Shown here one piece after another: positions 1-7,628 of a stretch of DNA of 64,000 nucleotides. Source of the DNA: Desulforamulus aeronauticus DSM 10349 (GTDB lineage Bacteria > Bacillota > Desulfotomaculia > Desulfotomaculales > Desulfotomaculaceae). A program made the position numbers and the translations under genes. A model generated the notes under the pieces. That model worked only from the letters and a program-made list of their open reading frames with translations, had not been told where the DNA came from and did no database searches. The first letter of the stretch is position 1, and every line of letters begins with the position of its first letter. The stretch covers positions 180,751 to 244,750 of the forward strand of contig NZ_FRAR01000005.1 of the NCBI RefSeq assembly GCF_900142375.1, given 5' to 3'.

Positions 1-1119
1 CTACCCACAGAGGGTAGAGCCGCTCCGGCAGCTGATGGTAAGCCACCGAAGGTTACAGCCTCGGCTGCTTGTTTAATGGATGTGTCCAGTGGACAAATTT
101 ACTATCAAAAAGAGGGAGATAAAAGAAGAGAACCGGCTAGTTTAACAAAGATCATGACAGGAATTTTAGCCATTGAAAAGGGTAATTTAAAGGATATTGT
201 CACTGTGAAAAAAAGAGCTGCTGCTGTTTCGATGGGCCAGGACATTGGACTTAACACCGGAGATCGTTTATATTTGGAAGATTTATTAAAGGCGGCACTT
301 ATGTATTCTGCTAATGATTCCACGGTAGCCATTGGGGAACATATTGCTGGTAATCACGACGACTTTGTTAAAATGATGAATAATAAGGCTCGGGAATTGG
401 GTATGAAGAATACCCAGTTTGCCAATACGAATGGTTTTCATCACCCTAATCACTATACTACCGCCAATGATCTAGCTATTCTCACGTCTTATGCCTTAAA
501 AAATAAGACCTTTGCTCGATTTGTAGCCACCAAAGAGGCTACCATAACCTGGCAACCTAGGGTCCAGACGAAAATCGAAACCGCCCAGGATACACAGAAA
601 GAACCCCTTAAGCAACGACTCTTGCAAAATACCAACCGGCTTCTAGATTCGGATTTCGAAGGTATTAATGGGGTAAAGACCGGAACCACTGCTCGGGCAG
701 GTAATTGCTTAATTGCTTCTGCAACCCAGGGAAGTAGGCAGTTAGTAGCAGTCATCCTGAACAGTGATAACCGTTGGAGCGATGCCACAAATTTGCTTGA
801 ATATGGATTTAATGAAGTGAAACCTGTGGTATTGGCGGAAAAGGATGAAGTAATAGCAGAATTAAAGGTGGCGGAAGGTGTAGAGCAAAAGGTAACCTTA
901 GTTGCAGCTAAAAAGCTAGAGATATATCTACCCGTGATTCAAGTGGAAAAAATCCAGCGTAAAATCAATTTATATCCAACACCCAACGCACCAGTGAAAC
1001 AAGGTCATAAACTGGGAACCGTCACCTACTTAGTGGAAGGAAAGGAAATTGCTACGGTAGATTTGGTGGCAAATCAGGATATTAAAAGAATTTCGTGGTT
1101 TAAGAGGCTATTTAATTAA
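1..1119 (+). CDS. D-alanyl-D-alanine carboxypeptidase (PBP5/DacF type), 5' end outside window
   Basis: Serine-type D,D-carboxypeptidase that trims the terminal D-Ala from peptidoglycan stem peptides at the outer face of the membrane. The frame is open to the left edge, so the true start and signal peptide lie outside the window; the first internal ATG at 76 is not a credible start because conserved sequence precedes it. All three active-site motifs of the S11 family are visible: SLTK (serine nucleophile and lysine), SAN, and KTGTT. After them comes a beta-rich C-terminal region typical of the PBP5 C-terminal domain, but no obvious C-terminal amphipathic anchor. It is followed directly by a strong terminator. 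Family assignment is firm; whether it is the vegetative or the sporulation (dacF) paralogue cannot be decided here. Confidence 0.93.
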   Translation, partial: LPTEGRAAPAADGKPPKVTASAACLMDVSSGQIYYQKEGDKRREPASLTKIMTGILAIEKGNLKDIVTVKKRAAAVSMGQDIGLNTGDRLYLEDLLKAALMYSANDSTVAIGEHIAGNHDDFVKMMNNKARELGMKNTQFANTNGFHHPNHYTTANDLAILTSYALKNKTFARFVATKEATITWQPRVQTKIETAQDTQKEPLKQRLLQNTNRLLDSDFEGINGVKTGTTARAGNCLIASATQGSRQLVAVILNSDNRWSDATNLLEYGFNEVKPVVLAEKDEVIAELKVAEGVEQKVTLVAAKKLEIYLPVIQVEKIQRKINLYPTPNAPVKQGHKLGTVTYLVEGKEIATVDLVANQDIKRISWFKRLFN

Positions 1120-1136
1120 AAATCTATAGATTCCAA

Positions 1137-1182
1137 TGACAAAAGCAGTACCTAAAGGCGGGTAAAGCTTTTGTCATTTTTT
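1137..1182 (+). terminator. Rho-independent terminator after carboxypeptidase gene
   Basis: Ten-base-pair stem TGACAAAAGC / GCTTTTGTCA with a 20-nt loop, followed by a T run. It closes the carboxypeptidase transcript. Confidence 0.8.
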
Positions 1183-1322
1183 AGTGAACTCACCCCCACC
1201 TTCGCCCTTTTTATCGCAAGCATGGAAAGCTTAGGAAGGGGATTTTTGGCGGGTAAGTTAAATTTTCCTTGACTTTTTATAATAAAACCAGCATAATATA
1301 ACATGCACCGCAAGTAAATAAT

Positions 1323-1399
1323 GGGACGTTAGCTCAGATGGTTAGAGTGCTGCGTTGACATCGCAGAGGTCACTGGTTCGATTCCAGTACGTCCCACCA
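1323..1399 (+). tRNA. tRNA-Val (anticodon GAC)
   Basis: A 77-nt cloverleaf can be folded by eye. The acceptor stem is GGGACGT/ACGTCCC and the D-arm starts at AGCTC. The anticodon stem CTGCG/CGCAG encloses TTGACAT with anticodon GAC at 1357-1359. The T-arm is ACTGG-TTCGATT-CCAGT and the 3' CCA is encoded. GAC reads GUC/GUU codons, so the charge is valine (aspartate would need GTC). A terminator follows seven bases later, so it is a single-gene unit. Confidence 0.95.
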
Positions 1400-1405
1400 G
1401 AAAAA

Positions 1406-1441
1406 ACATATCTTCCGCCGAGGGGAGATATGTCTTTTTTT
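1406..1441 (+). terminator. Terminator after tRNA-Val
   Basis: Eight-base-pair stem ACATATCT/AGATATGT, 12-nt loop, then C and seven T. It ends the tRNA transcript. Confidence 0.85.
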
Positions 1442-1681
1442 ATGGAAAACAGGTCTTTTGTTATATAACAGTTGCCCTTAGTAGCCTTTGCCAAAAACTC
1501 TGGGGGGTTACTTAAGAAAGAAATGTTTTTCACAAGGTAAAACTATTTTATATCAATTTTTTAAAATATAGTCAAGAGTATAAAGCTAAAAATATTATCG
1601 AAAATTTCAGAGCGTAGCAGAGAAGTTGCTTGTAAAATGATTATTCGTCTAAATTTGGTCTTATTCAGTGGTACATGTGGT

Positions 1682-1710
1682 TTTACTTTTTTTCCAAAGA
1701 GAGGTATGAT
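1682..1710 (+). promoter_or_regulatory. Candidate SigA promoter for a 26-codon ORF
   Basis: TTTACT, 17-nt spacer, TATGAT. It sits about 45 bp upstream of the small ORF at 1754. Between the tRNA terminator (1441) and this promoter I see no gene or clear structure. Confidence 0.4.
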
Positions 1711-1753
1711 TTATTCAAGATAAAAAATACCCCTCGGAAAGGAAGTGTAATAT

Positions 1754-1834
1754 ATGCGCAAATTATTCCAAGAATTTCTTGAATATGCAGATTATGCCTT
1801 TCATTATCTCTATGTTGAAAGAGAAGATAAATAA
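1754..1834 (+). CDS. Small ORF, 26 aa, unknown function
   Basis: An ATG-initiated 26-codon frame rich in aromatic and acidic residues (starts MRKLFQEFLEYADY, ends YVEREDK). A GGAAAGGAAG Shine-Dalgarno sequence sits 8 bases upstream, a promoter-like pair lies at 1682-1710, and a textbook terminator begins 5 bases after the stop codon. Promoter, RBS, ORF and terminator together argue for an expressed micro-gene rather than chance, but I do not recognise the peptide. It has no membrane segment or cysteine; an amphipathic helix is plausible. The alternative is a short regulatory RNA whose ORF is incidental. Confidence 0.55.
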   Translation: MRKLFQEFLEYADYAFHYLYVEREDK

Positions 1835-1839
1835 AAAAA

Positions 1840-1868
1840 CAACGCCAAACAAAGGCGTTGTTTTTTTA
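1840..1868 (+). terminator. Terminator of the 26-codon unit
   Basis: Perfect 7-bp stem CAACGCC/GGCGTTG, 7-nt loop AAACAAA, preceded by an A run and followed by eight T. It is usable in both directions. Confidence 0.9.
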
Positions 1869-2043
1869 TTTTGTCAATATATAAATGAACTTTTTATCTG
1901 TTTTTTGCAAGATTTTTTGCTTTTTTGGCTAATCGGCTACCAGGGGCTATAGCCTTTGACAGAATGGCCTGCCGACAGTAAACTTTATTTTGAAATATTC
2001 AATATATTGTTATAAGTAAAATTGTGCAGAAGGGGTCGATTTG

Positions 2044-3420
2044 GTGAGCGATAGAAAACTAAGTGAAAAAACGATAGCGGCATTAAAACAGGATTTCCCA
2101 TTAATGAGCAAACTGATGGCAACCGAAGAGATTTTATGGATAAATTCGAAGTACGAAAAATATGAGGACGCGATGCAAAAGATTTCCTTGACGGAAGTAG
2201 ATGCCAGAGATGCAGAAGACAGGTTGAGACGGTTTGCGCCTTTCCTGGCAAAAGCCTTTCCTGAAACCCAGGCCAGCAACGGAATCATCGAATCTCCCCT
2301 GTTTTGCATTGAGAATATGAAATACAGGCTGGAAAGCATATTTGCGCAGGAAATCAAAGGAGAATTCTATTTAAAGGCGGACAGCCATCTGGCTGTTTCA
2401 GGTTCCATCAAAGCAAGGGGCGGAATATACGAGGTGCTCAAGCACGCAGAGGAGCTGGCAATTAAAAATCATATGCTGGCGGAAACCGATGATTATTCCA
2501 TCCTTAACAGCGATGCATTCAGAACATTTTTCTCCAACTACTCTATCTCTGTGGGCTCTACCGGAAATCTTGGCCTCAGCATAGGGATCATCAGCGCAAA
2601 ACTCGGATTTTGTGTCTACGTTCACATGTCGGCCGATGCAAAGCAGTGGAAGAAGGATCTTCTTAGAAGCCGCGGAGTCGTCGTCGTAGAATATGCTTCT
2701 GATTACAGCATTGCGGTGGAGCAGGGACGAAAGCAATCCGAATCGGACCCGAATAATTACTTTATCGACGATGAAAATTCCAGGGACTTGTTTTTAGGGT
2801 ATTCCGTAGCCGCCTTCAGGCTGAAAAAGCAGTTGGTAGAAATGGGTGTCACCGTAGATGAGGAACATCCGCTATTCGTTTATCTTCCATGCGGAGTAGG
2901 CGGTGCGCCGGGTGGCATCACATTCGGATTAAAACTAATGTTTCAGGACCATGTGCATTGCTTCTTTGCCGAGCCAACTCATTCCGCTGGCATGCTGTTG
3001 GGCTTAATGACAGGAATGCATAATGAAATATGCGTCCAGGATCTGGGAATTGACAATATTACCGATGCCGATGGCCTGGCGGTGGGAAGACCTTCCGGCT
3101 TTGTCGGCAGGACATTGGAAAACCTGATCAGCGGAGTTTACACCGTGCAGGATGAGCAATTATATATCCTTCTCTGTACATTGGCGGACAGCGAAAAAAT
3201 TTTCCTCGAGCCTTCCGCCTTGGCCGGACTGCCCGGAGTTGTCAAGCTTTTAAGTGAGGATGCAGGAAAAATGTATCTCGAGCAGCACCGTTTGACCGAT
3301 AAGATGCATAACGCTTCTCATATTGCCTGGGCTACAGGGGGCAGCATGGTCAGCAGGGAAGAAATGGATTCCTATTACAAAAAAGGACTTGAATTGATGA
3401 AGGCGTTCAATGCAATTTAA
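2044..3420 (+). CDS. dsdA: D-serine ammonia-lyase (D-serine dehydratase)
   Basis: PLP-dependent lyase converting D-serine to pyruvate and ammonia in the cytoplasm. The protein is about 458 residues, the usual DsdA length. The PLP lysine motif SGSIKARGG is near residue 120 and the glycine-rich phosphate-binding loop [11 protein letters not shown] near residue 175; the C-terminal half carries the GVGGAPGG loop. GTG at 2044 is chosen because AGAAGGGG lies 8 bases upstream; an in-frame TTG at 2041 is the alternative. No promoter is obvious and it is not coupled to either neighbour. By eye its codon use is richer in G/C-ending codons than the genes around it, which may mean acquisition by transfer; this is not measured. 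The adjacent glycine/alanine symporter would fit an amino-acid use theme. Confidence 0.93.
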   Translation: MSDRKLSEKTIAALKQDFPLMSKLMATEEILWINSKYEKYEDAMQKISLTEVDARDAEDRLRRFAPFLAKAFPETQASNGIIESPLFCIENMKYRLESIFAQEIKGEFYLKADSHLAVSGSIKARGGIYEVLKHAEELAIKNHMLAETDDYSILNSDAFRTFFSNYSISVGSTGNLGLSIGIISAKLGFCVYVHMSADAKQWKKDLLRSRGVVVVEYASDYSIAVEQGRKQSESDPNNYFIDDENSRDLFLGYSVAAFRLKKQLVEMGVTVDEEHPLFVYLPCGVGGAPGGITFGLKLMFQDHVHCFFAEPTHSAGMLLGLMTGMHNEICVQDLGIDNITDADGLAVGRPSGFVGRTLENLISGVYTVQDEQLYILLCTLADSEKIFLEPSALAGLPGVVKLLSEDAGKMYLEQHRLTDKMHNASHIAWATGGSMVSREEMDSYYKKGLELMKAFNAI

Positions 3421-3621
3421 CTAAATTTTGCCTATCCTAGCTTGAAACAGGGATTGGCCAGAGACTCTGATCTAAGCCCCTATTTTCAAGGCTTCAGACG
3501 GTCTTGGTTTTTGTAAGATCATGTTGTGAAATATCATTTTTTTAGCCTTGCAAATTTTTTTAATTACAATATCCATCTGGAATGGACAAATGTTTGAATA
3601 TATAAACTTTAAACTAACATA

Positions 3622-3649
3622 TTGCACAATGTCTAAAAAGATGTACAAT
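3622..3649 (+). promoter_or_regulatory. Candidate SigA promoter of the glycine-riboswitch transcript
   Basis: TTGCAC, 16-nt spacer, TACAAT; the expected start lies about 30-35 nt upstream of the first glycine aptamer. The rest of the gap after dsdA (3421-3621) shows only a weak imperfect hairpin. Confidence 0.55.
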
Positions 3650-3684
3650 GATAATTGCACAATTTAATAAAGGATTGGATGATG

Positions 3685-3882
3685 TTTGCGGGAGAGTGGC
3701 CCCACGGCCCACCGAAGGAGTAATACTCTCAGGTGCTTTTGTAGAAAGACGAAGTTACGCTAAGTCTTTGCTGAATAAAGTGGAACCGCAAGCGGACAGG
3801 ACTCTGGAGAGACCCGTTTTTAGGGCGCCGAAGGGGCAATACAAATTGCTGTTAAATCTCTCAGGCAAAAGGACAGAGGAGG
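3685..3882 (+). promoter_or_regulatory. Tandem glycine riboswitch (gcvT type)
   Basis: Two consecutive copies of the glycine aptamer consensus are visible. Copy 1 has GGAGAG (3691), ACCGAAGGAGTAA, CTCTCAGG (about 3726-3733) and GGACAG (about 3794). Copy 2 has GGAGAG (about 3806), CGCCGAAGGGGCAA, CTCTCAGG (about 3857-3864) and GGACAGAGG, separated from copy 1 by only a few bases. The P3 arm of copy 1 is long. Downstream lies a terminator (3952-3983) and then a sodium:amino-acid symporter, so this is the expected control unit for glycine transport. In known tandem switches glycine binding usually turns expression on; when such a switch sits before a transporter either sign is possible, and the direction here is not determined. 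Confidence 0.93.
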
Positions 3883-3951
3883 ATTATGGGTCTAATATAG
3901 GTGTTTCTTGCACGGATGCTATATTTTTCCGATACTTCTTTTATGGTCATT

Positions 3952-3983
3952 AGAGTCAAATCATTTGGTTTGGCTCTTTTTTA
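3952..3983 (+). terminator. Expression-platform terminator of the glycine riboswitch
   Basis: Stem AGAGTCAAA/TTTGGCTCT (one G-U pair) followed by TTTTTTATTTTATTT, placed between the second aptamer and the symporter start. It lies inside the open frame that begins at the ATG at 3908, which shows that ATG is not the gene start. Confidence 0.85.
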
Positions 3984-4015
3984 TTTTATTTACGTACAGA
4001 GAGGAAGCGAATGGA

Positions 4016-5389
4016 ATGGATTACATTACGTTTTTGGATCAATTGGACAGTTTGATATGGGGACCACCATTATTATTTTTGTTGGTGGGAACGGGGATTT
4101 TGTTAACTTTACGGCTGAAACTACTGCAGGTGATCCGTCTGCCAATGGCTTTAAAGTTAATATTTACGGCCAAGAATAATGGCTCTGGTGATGTAAGTAG
4201 TTTTGGAGCTTTGTGTACCGCTCTGGCGGCCACAGTAGGGACTGGTAACATCGTGGGTGTGGCTACAGCGGTGAAGGCTGGGGGACCCGGGGCAATCTTT
4301 TGGATGTGGGTGGCCGCTTTCTTTGGCATGGCCACTAAATATGCAGAAGGTTTGTTAGCCGTTAAATACCGCTCTGTCGATGCCAATGGCCAGATTTCCG
4401 GGGGACCCATGTACTATATTGAGCGGGGGTTGGGGAAAAAATATCGCCCTCTGGCCATCATGTTTGCTGTCAGCGGTGTGCTGGTTGCCTTCTTTGGTAT
4501 TGGGACCTTCGCCCAGGTTAATTCGATTGTGGATTCTTGTAAATTAACCCTGGGTACCCCGGCTTATGTCACAGCCATTGTAATTACCGTATTGGTTGCT
4601 TTGGTCACCCTAGGTGGGTTGCAGAGTATTGCCAGGGTATCCTCCAAAATCGTTCCCTTTATGGCCCTCTTCTATTTGCTAGCCTGTGGTTATGTCTTAG
4701 TTAAATTTGCTGATCAGCTACCCGGGGCTATAGAGCTAGTTATTAGTAGCGCCTTTTCCGGCACCGCTGCTGCGGGTGGTTTTTTAGGTGCCACTGTCAT
4801 GATGGCCATTCGGAACGGGGTGGCCCGTGGGGTATTTTCTAATGAATCTGGTTTGGGCAGTGCACCCATTGCTGCTGCAGCAGCTAAAACCAAATGGCCT
4901 GCAGAACAAGGACTTATTTCTATGACGGGCACCTTTATTGATACCATTATTATCTGTACTCTGACTGGGTTAGCGCTGGTGGTTACCGGGGTCTGGGCAG
5001 GGGATGCCAAAGGGGCTGCCATGACCCAGGAAGCATTTGCTGCAGCATTGCCAGGCATTGGTCCGCTGATTTTAACGGTGGGTATTGTGTTATTTGCCTT
5101 TACCACCATCTTGGGGTGGAATTATTACGGAGAGCGTTGCTGTGAGTATCTTTTGGGTGTTAAAGGTATTATGCCCTATCGCATCATCTTCATTGGTTTA
5201 GTAGCAGCCGGTGCCTTTGTGAAACTGGAAGCCATCTGGTTGCTGGCGGACATCGTCAACGGCTTGATGGCGATACCAAACCTTATCGCGTTGCTAGGAC
5301 TTTCCGGTGTGGTGGTGTTGGAAACCAAGCGATATCTGGAACATATAGCTAAGGGTGCAGATTCACCTGACAATAAAAAGGTAGCATAA
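4016..5389 (+). CDS. Sodium:alanine/glycine symporter (AGCS family)
   Basis: Cytoplasmic-membrane symporter of the AGCS family, importing glycine or alanine with sodium. The protein has 457 residues and about ten hydrophobic segments. Family signatures include the ALAATVGTGNIVGVATA stretch near residue 80, GGPMYYIERGLGKK near residue 130, and the SNESGLGSAP loop near residue 285. The start is ATG 4016 (MDYITFLDQ) with GAGGAAG 8 bases upstream; the frame stays open to 3908, but that extension would run through the riboswitch terminator. The tandem glycine riboswitch upstream supports glycine as the physiological substrate. A long, perfect terminator follows the stop codon. Confidence 0.93.
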   Translation: MDYITFLDQLDSLIWGPPLLFLLVGTGILLTLRLKLLQVIRLPMALKLIFTAKNNGSGDVSSFGALCTALAATVGTGNIVGVATAVKAGGPGAIFWMWVAAFFGMATKYAEGLLAVKYRSVDANGQISGGPMYYIERGLGKKYRPLAIMFAVSGVLVAFFGIGTFAQVNSIVDSCKLTLGTPAYVTAIVITVLVALVTLGGLQSIARVSSKIVPFMALFYLLACGYVLVKFADQLPGAIELVISSAFSGTAAAGGFLGATVMMAIRNGVARGVFSNESGLGSAPIAAAAAKTKWPAEQGLISMTGTFIDTIIICTLTGLALVVTGVWAGDAKGAAMTQEAFAAALPGIGPLILTVGIVLFAFTTILGWNYYGERCCEYLLGVKGIMPYRIIFIGLVAAGAFVKLEAIWLLADIVNGLMAIPNLIALLGLSGVVVLETKRYLEHIAKGADSPDNKKVA

Positions 5390-5390
5390 A

Positions 5391-5426
5391 ATCCCCAAAA
5401 ACACCCTGTGGGGTGTTTTTGGGGAT
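5391..5426 (+). terminator. Terminator after the AGCS symporter
   Basis: Sixteen-base-pair perfect stem ATCCCCAAAAACACCC / GGGTGTTTTTGGGGAT with a TGTG loop. The U-rich portion lies within the 3' arm. Confidence 0.85.
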
Positions 5427-5474
5427 CAATCAGAAAGTATCAAAACTTTCAATTTACAGAAGGGCAAACTAAGG
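5427..5474 (+). repeat. Partial copy of the two-hairpin intergenic repeat
   Basis: The stretch around CAGAAAGTATCAAAACTTTC and AGGGCAAACTAAG matches the left half of the repeat at 6313, 53811 and 55849. The right hairpin is missing and replaced by A/T-rich sequence. It abuts the symporter terminator directly. Confidence 0.6.
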
Positions 5475-5561
5475 GATTAATAAAGTATAAATTTTAGGGG
5501 GATACCTAAAAGTTCAAATAGTTTCCTAAATATGTACACACGGTACAAATTATCTGCAGCC

Positions 5562-5645
5562 TCAGCCGCCTTTGCCAAGCATTCTAAATACGATAAAAAC
5601 GATAATACCTAGGGCTAAAAAAGAACCAATACTGGTTAAGTCCAT
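5562..5645 (-). CDS. Small membrane protein, 27 aa, unknown
   Basis: ATG-initiated frame on the minus strand with an excellent AAAGGAGGAG Shine-Dalgarno sequence 7 bases upstream. The peptide is a single hydrophobic helix (SIGSFLALGIIVFIVF) ending in a short basic/glycine tail (RMLGKGG). This is the layout of a one-pass micro-membrane protein or a small membrane-acting peptide. It is divergent from a second tiny membrane ORF at 5762. I do not recognise a family; the RBS quality is the main argument for translation. Confidence 0.6.
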   Translation of the reverse strand: MDLTSIGSFLALGIIVFIVFRMLGKGG

Positions 5646-5761
5646 AGGATCTCCTCCTTTCGTACCACAAGGTTTCGATATGCTTTCTAAAAAAACCTCT
5701 TTTCTATTTGTTCACTATTTGGCAAAATAGTAGTAAAACACAATGTCTAGAGGTGAAAAAA

Positions 5762-5842
5762 TTGAAAGTTGATATTAAATTTATTATTGGTATGGGATTT
5801 TTATTAATTGCAGCCTGTATTTATTTTACCAAGGTCGTATAA
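5762..5842 (+). CDS. Small membrane protein, 26 aa, TTG start, unknown
   Basis: TTG-initiated frame preceded by AGAGGTG at an 8-base spacing. Four charged or polar residues (KVDIK) are followed by one hydrophobic helix (FIIGMGFLLIAACIYF) and a short TKVV tail. The convergent terminator at 5923 could end its transcript. It is divergent from the 27-aa membrane ORF at 5562-5645. No family recognised; a TTG start in such a short frame keeps confidence moderate. Confidence 0.4.
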   Translation: MKVDIKFIIGMGFLLIAACIYFTKVV

Positions 5843-5922
5843 CCCTACGTAAAGTAACCATGGCCTCATAATTTATAAACGAAATTTATAAACGAATTTC
5901 TAATTAAATAATCAAATCATTA

Positions 5923-5956
5923 AAACCGCCTGGTAATCGGATATTCCAGGCGGTTT
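5923..5956. terminator. Bidirectional terminator between convergent units
   Basis: Eleven-base-pair perfect stem AAACCGCCTGG/CCAGGCGGTTT with A-rich and T-rich flanks on both sides. It separates the plus-strand micro-ORF from the minus-strand coiled-coil gene. Confidence 0.85.
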
Positions 5957-5962
5957 CATTGT

Positions 5963-6226
5963 TTAGATGTTATTTTTTCTTGAATTAACCATTCTGAAAC
6001 CAATAATAGATTTTAAATCGTTAACTACCGGGGTAATTTGTTCGGACAGAGTTTCTAATTTTACTAATAATTGTTGAATCATTTCGATTTTCATTTCTGC
6101 CTTTTTAATGGTGGCTTTGGCATCCCAGCGCATAAAAAAATTAGATTGAAGCCCGTAAATATGCTGACGTAACTCTTTAATCGCACGTTCCGATTCAAGC
6201 CTTATTTCTTCGATTTCTTTAAGCAT
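5963..6226 (-). CDS. Coiled-coil protein of unknown function, 87 aa
   Basis: A short, charged, almost entirely helical protein: residues 1-35 (KEIEEIRLESERAIKELRQ) and 45-75 (KKAEMKIEMIQQLLVKLETL) have heptad-like hydrophobic spacing, suggesting two antiparallel coiled-coil helices. There is no signal peptide, membrane segment or cysteine. ATG at 6226 is chosen because AGGTAGGTG lies upstream at a good distance; an in-frame GTG at 6235 overlaps that site and is less likely. It is a monocistronic gene ending at the shared terminator. I recognise no named family. Confidence 0.75.
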   Translation of the reverse strand: MLKEIEEIRLESERAIKELRQHIYGLQSNFFMRWDAKATIKKAEMKIEMIQQLLVKLETLSEQITPVVNDLKSIIGFRMVNSRKNNI

Positions 6227-6312
6227 CAGAAGCACCTACCTTTTTTTCCATACTATTAGCCAATCCTAAAAATGGTGCTTTTACCAGGTATAAAAGATAA
6301 AATCTTGTTTTA

Positions 6313-6407
6313 GGCAAATCAGAAAGTATAAAAGCTTCTGGTTTGCCTAAGGGCAAACTAAGCCTCCGCCGGTGTCTATAGACTTGGCGGAGGCTTAGTT
6401 TTTCTAA
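6313..6407 (+). repeat. Full copy of the two-hairpin intergenic repeat
   Basis: The left hairpin has GGCAAA...CAGAAAGTATAAAAGCTTCTG...TTTGCC. The right hairpin is AAACTAAGCCTCCGCC / GGCGGAGGCTTAGTTT, a perfect 16-bp stem followed by TTTCT. This copy's right arm is fully compensated (both arms changed together relative to the copies at 53811 and 55849), which argues for selection on structure. It may also act as a terminator between the flanking divergently placed genes. Confidence 0.85.
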
Positions 6408-6494
6408 GAAAATTCAAAAAGTTAATATCTTTCTGGAGGAAGCTTAATATACTTTTTAAAAGATTGTTAAGGCCAAAGAAAAGGGGTGGGTTTT

Positions 6495-7466
6495 TTGGCT
6501 AGAAAGAAGAAGAAAAATATAAAAACCAGCAAACTTGTTCAAGTGGAGAAAAAAAGAGACATCATTTTGTTTACGTCAGCCAGTGAACCGGTTCGAGTAC
6601 CGGATATTGTATATCGTGGAAAGAAGCAGTCTCCGGGAATGAGAGATTTATTTGTGGACAGTAGTAGTGTTCAAACGGAGATTTCTTTGCCATTAGCTTG
6701 TGGCGATACCTGTAGCAAAACTACGTTACCAGTAGCTGGAAAGTATCATAAGAAGAAAAATTTGAAATTTCAAGGAGCGTTTGTACCAAACAGTTGTGTT
6801 ACGCAGGTAGTTTCATTACCTTATGCAGAAGAGCAAATAAATAAATCGGTAAAACAAAGCTTGCCTCAACCAGAGGAACCTTGCTATCAAATCCTTTTAG
6901 AGCATAGCAAGCCACGGAAAAGGAGAAAAAACTCTTCGGTATTTGTTCCCCCGAGCTGTATTATAGAGTGTCCAACGCCGGTTTACCATTTTAGTCTGGG
7001 AGTAAAGCCTTTGGTCTTTACCAATCCGTACCCGAATCCCCTTAGCTTGTCACCAGATATTATCAGTGAGCGTAAACGAGGTTGTACTAAGCAAAAAAGT
7101 TCAAATGATTTTATTCCTGCTTCCTGCATCACCCGGACAGTTTCTCAACCATTTTCAAAACCAAATCAAAAGCCAATTATAAAATACACTTATGTAGAGC
7201 GTCCCAACACCCCGGATATCCTGGGTCCTACGCTAAAAAGTAATAAAAGAAAAAAGAACCAAGGAGTTTCCTTTGTTCCTAAAAGCTGTATTGTGGAGTC
7301 TACAAAACAGATGTTGGAATCACCACCATTTTTGCAACGAACAGACACTTTGGCCAGGGCGAAATCGCAGTCGACCGTGGAAAAAAAGTCTTCCGGCAAT
7401 TGGCTGTCTATTCTGGCATTCCTAGCTCTTATCATGGTGGTGGTTGTCTATCTATTGCAAAAATAA
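6495..7466 (+). CDS. Unknown protein with repeated F-[VI]-P-x-S-C motif and C-terminal membrane anchor
   Basis: I do not recognise this 323-residue protein. It opens with a very basic stretch (ARKKKKNIK). A motif FVPxSC[IV] then appears at about residues 96, 150, 206 and 260 (spacing 54-56), with a degenerate, cysteine-less version (FVDSSSV) at about 53. Each copy is preceded by a basic patch such as KPRKRRK or NKRKK and followed by a Pro-rich or polar linker. A single hydrophobic segment (residues about 303-320, LSILAFLALIMVVVVYLL) with QK after it makes it a tail-anchored protein with a cytoplasmic repeat region. TTG 6495 follows AAAGGGG by 8 bases; GTG 6486 overlaps that site. It stands alone between the repeat element and ytxC. 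A structural or spore-associated role is possible but unproven. Confidence 0.8.
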   Translation: MARKKKKNIKTSKLVQVEKKRDIILFTSASEPVRVPDIVYRGKKQSPGMRDLFVDSSSVQTEISLPLACGDTCSKTTLPVAGKYHKKKNLKFQGAFVPNSCVTQVVSLPYAEEQINKSVKQSLPQPEEPCYQILLEHSKPRKRRKNSSVFVPPSCIIECPTPVYHFSLGVKPLVFTNPYPNPLSLSPDIISERKRGCTKQKSSNDFIPASCITRTVSQPFSKPNQKPIIKYTYVERPNTPDILGPTLKSNKRKKNQGVSFVPKSCIVESTKQMLESPPFLQRTDTLARAKSQSTVEKKSSGNWLSILAFLALIMVVVVYLLQK

Positions 7467-7628
7467 TCTACTTACTCCAACCACAGGATTGATCCATAAT
7501 TTTTACATGGGATAGCACCCTTGATTTCTGCTTATAATGCATGTAGAAGAAGGTATCTTAAAATTTTCGCCAATTTTGCACCAGTATACAAAGAATTGCC
7601 TCTCATATACTAATAGTAGAAGGAAGGG

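Noticed and set aside
3648..3953. Open frame of 101 codons over the glycine aptamers
   Set aside because: The bases are explained by two conserved glycine aptamers; no ribosome site and no protein-like composition.
3908..4015. N-terminal extension of the AGCS symporter from ATG 3908
   Set aside because: It runs through the riboswitch terminator, lacks a ribosome site, and MDYITFLDQ at 4016 has GAGGAAG at proper spacing.
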